This document shows positions 57,265 to 64,000 of a stretch of 64,000 bases of DNA, piece after piece (within the stretch, counting starts at the first letter, position 1; each line of letters opens with the position of its first letter). Origin of the DNA: Lactifluus volemus (Eukaryota; Basidiomycota; Agaricomycetes; Russulales; Russulaceae); assembly GCA_022376515.1 (NCBI GenBank), contig WTXI01000145.1:1-64000 (forward strand), given 5' to 3'. Below the pieces are notes generated by a model, which was given only the letters and a program-made list of their open reading frames with translations, did not search any database and was not told the DNA's origin. The position numbers and the translations under genes were made by a program.

Positions 57265-57506
57265 ATGCGCCTCTCCGTCTTCACTTTCCTCATTGTGCTT
57301 CCTGTTGCAGCCTATGCAGCTGCATGTCCCCTTTCGATTCAAGTCGAATGTGTTGAACGCGGCGATTTCTGCGACGAGGAATTTCCGTGCTGTGGCCGTT
57401 TGCAGTGCACGCGGAATGGCTTTTCTACAGTATGTGCCTTTGCGTACTATCATGATTCCCTCAGCCTTATGATGAACACTGAAATTGAACACAGATATGT
57501 GAATGA
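57265..57506 (+). CDS. A10: secreted knottin-like protein (58 aa)
   Basis: Exon 1 is 57265-57429, the intron 57430-57494 (65 nt) and exon 2 57495-57506, giving ICE and the stop. Two residues are deleted after the first Cys (CPLSIQVEC, spacing x7). The signal peptide varies slightly (MRLSVFTFLIVLPVAAYAA). The TATA box is at 57181. Confidence 0.8.
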
Positions 57507-58149
57507 GAGGTTGGACATCGAATCAGCAAGGCGTGTGCGGGAACGTTCAAGAACTGGCTGTGATGAATTTGAGGCGTGGTGCTCTTGTCGAGTGGAATGG
57601 CAGGCGTCCCTCTATTAATGACAAGCATAAGAGTGTGTTAGAGGGAGTTGGGCCATCGCTCTTGTTTATGGAAATAAAGTCTGTTGAATACAGTTCGAAG
57701 GCAATCAAACTGCTACCTTTTGTATGTGGAGAAGTGTTCAGTTTGTCGAGCATGAGGGTGGTTGCTTTCGTAACAAATCTCTAGTAAGGGGGCAAGAATC
57801 GATGCCAGCCTCGTTTACTGGCGCACAGACATGCACTACAGAAGCGTACGTAGTACATGAGCCGACGTTGGTCTCGGTATCGCAGAGGAGAGCTTGACTG
57901 AGAATTATGTGACACAACGCGAGTACTTGAACTACCCCTTGCCATCGCGAGACTCGGAAATTTTCGTGCCAGTGAGTAGAATTAGCTCTCAGCCAAGTTT
58001 GAGCATGCGCAGCCGCCAGACTCGAGTGAGCCTGGAACAAGGCAACGTTCAAAGTAGCACGCCAAGTTCGTTCTTCCAAGTTCCGAAGTCGGCAAACTCT
58101 CACGTTCGAGGCAGAGGAATAACAAAACACACGCTTACACCGGCACGGA

Positions 58150-58740
58150 TACCTTGTCAGAGTATAATCAGAAACCAGCGCCAGTGCCATGTTGATGCAG
58201 GATACTACATAGTACTATCCCTGGTTTTAACAGGGGCGCTGGCCCGGCCGGGCAGAAATTTTCTCTCAAATTTGCCAATAAAACGGGCTATGATGTAGAT
58301 AAAAAAAACTTCAGGTGTCGACTCTGCCAGTGACCTTACAAACGTCATGTCAAAACCCCTCTAAACTGTCTCTCGTATGATCCTGAGATCGTTACCTCGC
58401 TTGTTGTCCGCACCCTTGCGTCGCAATGGCACCAACGACCCCTGGAATTAGATGTCAACTTCCCATTATTTGCCGGTAGTGGCTGTTCCCTCCCTCCTCA
58501 TTTCACTGGATGAAACCGAGCCGCTCCCATCCCGCCACTGGCGAATTTGGCAGTCGAAATGCATTGGCCGAAATTTTTACCACCGTCGCCCCCTCGCCCC
58601 CTTGGGTATCTCTTCCCCCTTGACGTCGAGCTAAAAAAAAGTCATCACCGATATGTGGTGTGGTTCCTGCCACCGCTCAACCAATACCCTGTCCCTTTTT
58701 TTTGCACTCTACGTGGGGTGTGTGTAGGACGAGCGAGATG
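58150..58740 (+). repeat. C-tail fragment and inverted D3
   Basis: 58155-58240 matches the C4/C6 tail (catgttgatgcaggatac..). From about 58320 to 58735 lies a D copy in the opposite orientation to D1 and D2, with extra sequence near 58590-58680. Confidence 0.6.
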
Positions 58741-58744
58741 AGTC

Positions 58745-60545
58745 ACTCGTCTCGGCTGCTGCCCCGAAGCGGGCGCGCTCAATCTGAAAGTGAGGCTGCG
58801 GCCTCATGAAACTCGGGGCGATGGTCCAATCCGGGTTTCCTCAGGGCACCGATGACGATGGCTGTCGTCCTCGGGCTCCTCCCCAATCCTCTTTGCCCTC
58901 GACATCCGGCATCTCCTCCAAAAGCGCCATCACATTCCAACAGAGGTTGAGGTACAGGGTGAACTCCCAAAGGAAGGGCTTCTTCCATCCGCAGCGATAG
59001 CGACGCATGTACACGGAATCTCGCAGGACCTTTTGCCTGCATGATGCCCAAGGTCCGGTTTGCGCAGCAAAGCGCGTGAAATCCTGTTGCAGAGATCATC
59101 GGGTGGGTCAGGTAGTAGCGGCAGGCTGGTACACGTAGGCTAGGTACTGTTCCACTTGAAAGGCAACTAGTCGAACACGGATGATAGCAGTGCTACCAGT
59201 GTAGGCAAAACAATAGAAGTCAGTACTTAGGCTGTTGTCGGGTTCCGCACCGGGTAGAGCAACGGCGGCCCAGCGAGGAAGCGAGATTGAGGAGGCGGCC
59301 TGGAAGGCTCGATCGCTGTGGTATCCTCTGGGAGATCTGCAAAATATCTTCGAGATGGAGACATCGGGAGGGGGAACCATCGAAGGGATCTTCCACGTCA
59401 TAGTACAGGTCCGGAAGCGGACGGCACCTGGGTGACGCAGCAAGATCGCCGAAATCCGTAAACGGATCATCGGGAGACTTTGCGTCATCGACGTCCATGG
59501 GACAGAGATCCGAAGAATCGGGCTCCAAGGCAGTGGGAGCACAAAGGCTGGATCTCCCCGGCTCTAGGAGTGGTGATGGAGGAGAGGAATTATGGGGCAT
59601 TAGAAGAATATTAGACGTGGTGTAGCGTTGGCACCCTGTAACGACTCAAATGGGGGACCAAGGGCACCTGCGATGTGGCACGGCGGAAGCAGACTGTAAG
59701 AACCGCCTTGTCGAGTGCTAGTGGTTGGCTCTTCCGAGTCTGGACGGAGAGAAGGAAGCGAAACTTTGCACGTGAGCTGCAATGGCCTCACTTGGGGGTT
59801 GAGACGGGGAAGAATGTATGGAATTTGGCGGTCCAGAGGAGAGTCGACAAAGCGTTTTCCACCAGACGATGGTTGGGAGCGAGAGAGTAAGCCATCGAGT
59901 GATATTCCATCGCAAGACGGTGGTGATGATGAGAGGAAGGTATGGAATATTGAAAACCTAGTAGGGCTTGAGCGTCCATCCGGTGGGACCAGTAAAGAGC
60001 AAAGCTGACTCGACCGAAGGGTCTAGGTCTCGTATGAGTGGAGTCAAACCACATGAAAGAGTCATCCTGTCGCCCTCTGCGGTCTAAACGCCCGTCGGAC
60101 TATGATGAGTGAAGAGTGAGAGCAGGGATTGGGTTGAAGTCTCGACGGTGCCTGTGGGACGTGAGTCTGCATCGTCAAGTGGGAGATCCAATATTGGAGA
60201 AAGTAAATCGGTGGGAGGAGGTTCGTCAAGGGGTGATGGTGATGACGGTAATGGTGATTGAACTTCGGCGTCGGCCAGGTCTGAATTAAACCTTGGTCAG
60301 ACATCTGGATTATTATTGAGGGCGGAGGGGAAAGAGGAAGATCTTGGGAGGGAGGATGTGAAAGGGCCTTTGGAGTGGAGGGGTGGGAACAGGCGGGAGT
60401 AGATGCTGCATGCAATGAGAAATCTTCGCACAAAGCAGGAAGGAGGACGGTGTGCTTTGGATAGAAGTTAATGGGAGGAAGAGAAGAATAGAAATATTTG
60501 AAGTGGTCCGTAGAAGGAGAAGGTGGTTAGACATCGGGCCACGTA
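58745..60545 (-). other. Single-copy segment, possible hypothetical gene
   Basis: Not related to any array module. Minus-strand frames include MRRYRCGWKKPFLWEFTLYL (about 59009-58950), MDVDDAKSPDDPFTDFGD within 59600-59220, LAMEYHSMAYSLAPNH (about 59930) and MCEDFSLHAASTPACS (60433). They could be exons of one proline-rich hypothetical gene, but I could not fix the splice sites. Confidence 0.3.
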
Positions 60546-60699
60546 CCTTTGATAGGCGATAGCCTCAACAAAGATACTGTTCAGACGACCTTTGTCGACC
60601 ATCATGCGGACTATGTTCCTAATATTGATGGCTCAATGGAACTGTCCCTACCGTGACTGCTATGGCGGCACTTGCATGTACGTACGGGGTGAGAGTGGG

Positions 60700-61405
60700 A
60701 TTTCCGAGGAGGATTCCACTGGCCCGTCTGTGCTGGGACTGGGATAGCTCGATAGTCCTTGCCGCGCTGCGCTCGACTAGTCTTGCCTCTGCTGCGCATG
60801 ATACCTGTATAGACCTTCGTGAGTCTCTTCCTTCCCGATCCAAATCTTCTTCAACCAACATCATTGCAATCAGTTTTGGTGGCGTCTTCGATGGAGCTTA
60901 TGAGCTACAATATACATGCAAACTCAACACTTTACCCCCATTGCCCCCCAACCGTGCTTCCCCTGGACCGGGACTAAGAGCTTCCGGAAAGCGTTCTCAA
61001 TACTTGGTGGGTTCGACCTTATCACGTAAGCTATGTTTCCCTTCTTATCACATCCTAACGTTTCCTCTATCATTGTCATTTTTCAATAGGATGGCAGACG
61101 TGACGTACAACACGTCATCCTTTCCAGCCCTGCTCCGGATACTCACCTCTCTTCTCGCGTTGAGCGATCATCATCGTCAATGCGTGGGCGGACCCGGTGC
61201 GCACGAGCCAATTGACGGGCCACTGGTCTTATTGGCGTACAAGGAACGCGATCCAGGAGAGCGGCAGCTCTGGGATATGATGGTGCGCGAGATGGGCGTT
61301 GTGCTCGAGTGCATTGGGAAACAGGCTGGTGCGGGAGGCTTCCCGTAAAGATATGGCTCGGCAAGAAGGCACGCGACCGCGCCGAGATCATAGTCTGACA
61401 AACTG
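60700..61405 (+). pseudogene. M7: methyltransferase copy, truncated at both ends
   Basis: Starts inside the SAM-motif exon (ctgggactgggata..) fused to single-copy sequence. It keeps the SSMELMSYN-type exon and the MADVTYNTSSFPALLRIL exon. Small deletions near 60746 and 61337 break the frame, and the C-terminus is lost. Confidence 0.75.
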
Positions 61406-61489
61406 CCTCCACACATCTTCTCTCTGTCACGGAACCCAATCATCAGGTGCTTTTACCGTAAACTGGACAGTTTTCAAAGGTCGGGGCAC

Positions 61490-62450
61490 TGATCATGTGA
61501 CCTTGTTGATCAACGTGCCGTTTATTTGGAACGTTTTTCACACATCCCTTCATCCTTTGTCAAAATCAAAGGAAGAATTCCCTCGCGGGAATATGTCGTC
61601 ATTTCAGGCCCAAGAGACATACAAGATGTCGGACAGGAAAGCAAGGGTTGCCGAGGCGGCGAAACGTCATGCTGCGCTAATTCTAGGTATGGCCCTATCT
61701 TCTGGGCTTTTTTTTCAACTTACGTTTCTAGATCTGAGCGCCACGCCGCCGCCGACCGAGCCAACATTGAACCAAAGACTGATAATCCAAGCTCTGACAT
61801 CATCGCCGAGTCGTGGAAGCTAGTACGAAAGGAATTGAATGTTTAATGGCAGCTGGTACGGCGGCCATTAAGTGTTGTGAGTGTTTGTGAAGTTACCTTT
61901 CCTACCTCATTCAAATTTAATGATCTTCCCTCATCGTTTTCATCGGTTCACCCTTGCGTAGAACGATTGCCTACCTGACTACTTGAGGACAAGAGGATGC
62001 GCATAAGGGATTGCAGATTCACCTAGCTCTAAAGAATCTCGCTGGGATTACCGAAGTGGACTGTTGCCTTGTCCTCTCCCCTTTGCCATCCGTTACTTGG
62101 ACAGAGCGCTTTCAACAAATCTTTTCTTGTCATCGGATCCAGTCTTCAGATGCTTGGGTCTGTAACTGAACTGCTTTCAAGTTATGATCTACAGAGCGAT
62201 GAAGCCCACCAACAAGTAGATTTTTTATTATTAAATCGCTTGTCATCCTGATTCGCTGAGTTTGACGGACTTACAGGACCCGGTGGGCGAAGTCAACCTC
62301 CACGAGTTCTTCAGGCACGAAAGTGGGAGAGTAGGACGATGCTGACAATAAAAGAGGCCGGTAATATCACATTGGCAGTGGAACATACCACAAAGAGAAT
62401 AAAGACTGTAAGCTCAGCCTTTGCATGAGCACAGCGAACAACTGGGACGT
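61490..62450 (+). pseudogene. B8: long copy of module B
   Basis: MSDRKARVAEAAKRHAALIL at 61626, an intron to 61731, then IIAESWKLVRKELNV near 61800-61846 and the VDCCLVLSPLPSVT block near 62060. It provides the empty site for the Helitron at 62451. Confidence 0.45.
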
Positions 62451-63269
62451 CTTGAATTAGGTATAAACCGTCAGGTTTGCATCATGATCCTCACACATGA
62501 CTTGACACGTTCGGTCTAGCGATGTTCACCTCCACTTGTACAACAATAATCGCATGAACCTGAGATTAACCGCTTCGAGCCAATGTGCCCGTGGACCGTG
62601 GCCCGGCAGCATCATGCTAACTCTGTGAACAGACCCCCTTTGTGAACACCCCAATTTCCTCACTCAATTATCGCTCAATCACCACATAATTCAGCCTACA
62701 GTATCTAGCATGTATGACCATATTCCATGTCGTTTTTTTTTGGTAGAAATCGTAGTGTGTAAAGAAATGAAAGTCAGCGTGTTTGTCACGCCTGCCTGTC
62801 GGAGTTTACAATCTGACAGTACCACTGATATATGGCGTGCAACGTAACGTGACTGCCACGTTAGGCGACTAAACCGACTTAACACGTCGGCTTCCCCGCC
62901 AACATCACCCAAGCCGCTATCTTGCCGCTTTACACCATCATTTAATTCATACGGAATCCGTACTCCAAGCACAAATGCGCGTTGCGCCAGCCAGTAAGTG
63001 GTCCATGCGTCGTTCGTGCCAGAATCGGATCTTTCCGATTCTTTCGCTACCACGTCCTGTCAGTGTCCTGTCAATTGTGTATCCCCGAGTTGATCTATTG
63101 AGTCTCGAAATGTGTTCCGAATCGTTTCCGGGTGAATGCGCCAATGTCTCAAACATTCTGCGTACCGTTTGAAATTGCCTGGAGCTATAAGAAGAGGACG
63201 ACGGACGAAGTGGAGGGGCAGTATTACTCGGTATCGATTCGATTTGCTCTTGAAACAAACACAACCACC

Positions 63270-63506
63270 ATGCGCTTCTCCGTCCTCACTCTCCTCATTG
63301 TGCTTCCTGCTGCAACCTATGCAGCTGTATGTCCCCAGCAGCTTTCAATTCAGGCCGGATGCGGTAGACGCAACAATTTCTGCAACGATGAATTGCCGTG
63401 CTGTGGCCGTTTGATCTGCGTGCCAGTGTTGGGTGTATGTCATCGCGTATTATCATGACTCCCTCCGTCTTATGAACTCCGAAACTGAACACAGCGATGT
63501 TGGTGA
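63270..63506 (+). CDS. A11: secreted knottin-like protein (58 aa)
   Basis: Exon 1 is 63270-63434, the intron 63435-63494 (60 nt) and exon 2 63495-63506, giving RCW and the stop. Loops GRRNNF, NDELP and GRLI; the last spacing is x6 (VPVLGR). The signal has Thr for Ala (PAATYAA). The TATA box is at 63186. Confidence 0.8.
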
Positions 63507-63779
63507 GAGGTTGGACATCGAATCAGCAAGGCGTGTGCGGGAACGTTCAAGAACTGGCTGTGATGAATTTGAGGCGTGGTGCTCTTGTCGAGTGGAATGG
63601 CAGGCATCTTTCTATTAATGACGAGTATGAGAGTGTTGGAGGGAGTTGGGCCATCGCTCTTGTGTATGGAAATAAAATTTCTTGAATACAGTTTGAAGAA
63701 AATCAAACTGCTACCTTTTGTAGTGTGGAGAAGTAATCAATTTTTGGAGCATGGTTTCGTAACAAATCTCTAGTAAGGG

Positions 63780-64000
63780 GGCAAGAATCGATGCCAGCCT
63801 CGTTTACTGGCGCACAGACATGCACTACAGAAGCGTACGTAGCACATGAGCCGACATTGGTCTCGGTATTGCAGAGGAGGGCTTGACTGAGAATTATGAG
63901 ACACAACGCGAGTACTTCAACTACCCCTTGCCATCGCGAGACTCGTGCCAGTGAGTGGAATTAGCACTCAGTCAAGTTTGAACATGTGCAGCCGTCAGAT
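63780..64000 (+). repeat. Knottin 3' flank running off the window
   Basis: Same flank as after the other A copies, so the array continues past the window. Confidence 0.7.

Noticed and set aside
10841..63506. Antisense ORFs over the knottin genes (e.g. 14869-15219, 18418-18693)
   Set aside because: They are the mirror of a conserved sequence, have no start context or promoter, and recur only because the copies are similar.
10841..63506. Calling the knottin-like proteins toxins
   Set aside because: The cysteine pattern alone does not establish activity; the same fold serves protease inhibitors, antimicrobials and signalling peptides.

Overview
The window is nuclear DNA of a filamentous fungus, most likely a basidiomycete of the Agaricomycetes type. 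The signs are many short spliceosomal introns of 50-70 bp with GT..AG ends, a decayed TPR-CHAT protein of a kind expanded in Agaricomycetes, METTL21/EFM-type methyltransferases, GPI-type aspartic proteases, Ty1/copia and Helitron elements, and no operons. All calls come from reading the sequence; exon boundaries are inferred.

The first 6 kb is ordinary single-copy DNA. A RIM2-type mitochondrial nucleotide carrier (minus strand, with one frame break) is divergent from an intact five-exon RPC25 gene (RNA polymerase III subunit). A dead TPR-CHAT gene follows.

From about 7 kb to the end the window is a tandem, repeatedly rearranged array of shared modules. Module A is a small secreted cysteine-rich protein gene, present in 11 copies (starts 10841, 14986, 18460, 21101, 26145, 28761, 33944, 41170, 53578, 57265, 63270). 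Module M is a METTL21-like methyltransferase gene: one nearly full copy (8564-9917) and six truncated or broken ones. Module B is a decayed multi-exon gene of unknown function. Module C is a block with its own promoter and a short frameshifting ORF. Module P is a GPI-type aspartic protease whose two catalytic halves lie on opposite strands. Modules D and G are non-coding repeats. A secreted tandem-repeat protein (7516-7812) uses the same leader as module C.

The A proteins have a near-identical 19-residue signal peptide and a mature part of about 40 residues with the spacing C-x6-C-x5-CC-x4-C-x(4-9)-C, the six-cysteine pattern of inhibitor-cystine-knot (knottin) proteins, plus one extra cysteine at the mature N-terminus. 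The last cysteine is carried by a tiny second exon in all 11 copies. The intron and UTRs are nearly invariant while the residues between cysteines change freely. This is the most interesting system here: a recently amplified, diversifying family of candidate secreted effector or defence peptides with one conserved promoter (TATA exactly 84 bp before ATG).

Mobile DNA has broken into the array, and the tandem copies serve as empty-site controls. There is a 1476-bp non-autonomous Helitron (31588-33063), a 2934-bp element with 13-bp terminal inverted repeats (42779-45712), and a copia element (46207-53083) with identical 155-bp LTRs. The copia element is itself interrupted by a 936-bp solo LTR carrying eight TGASTCA sites.
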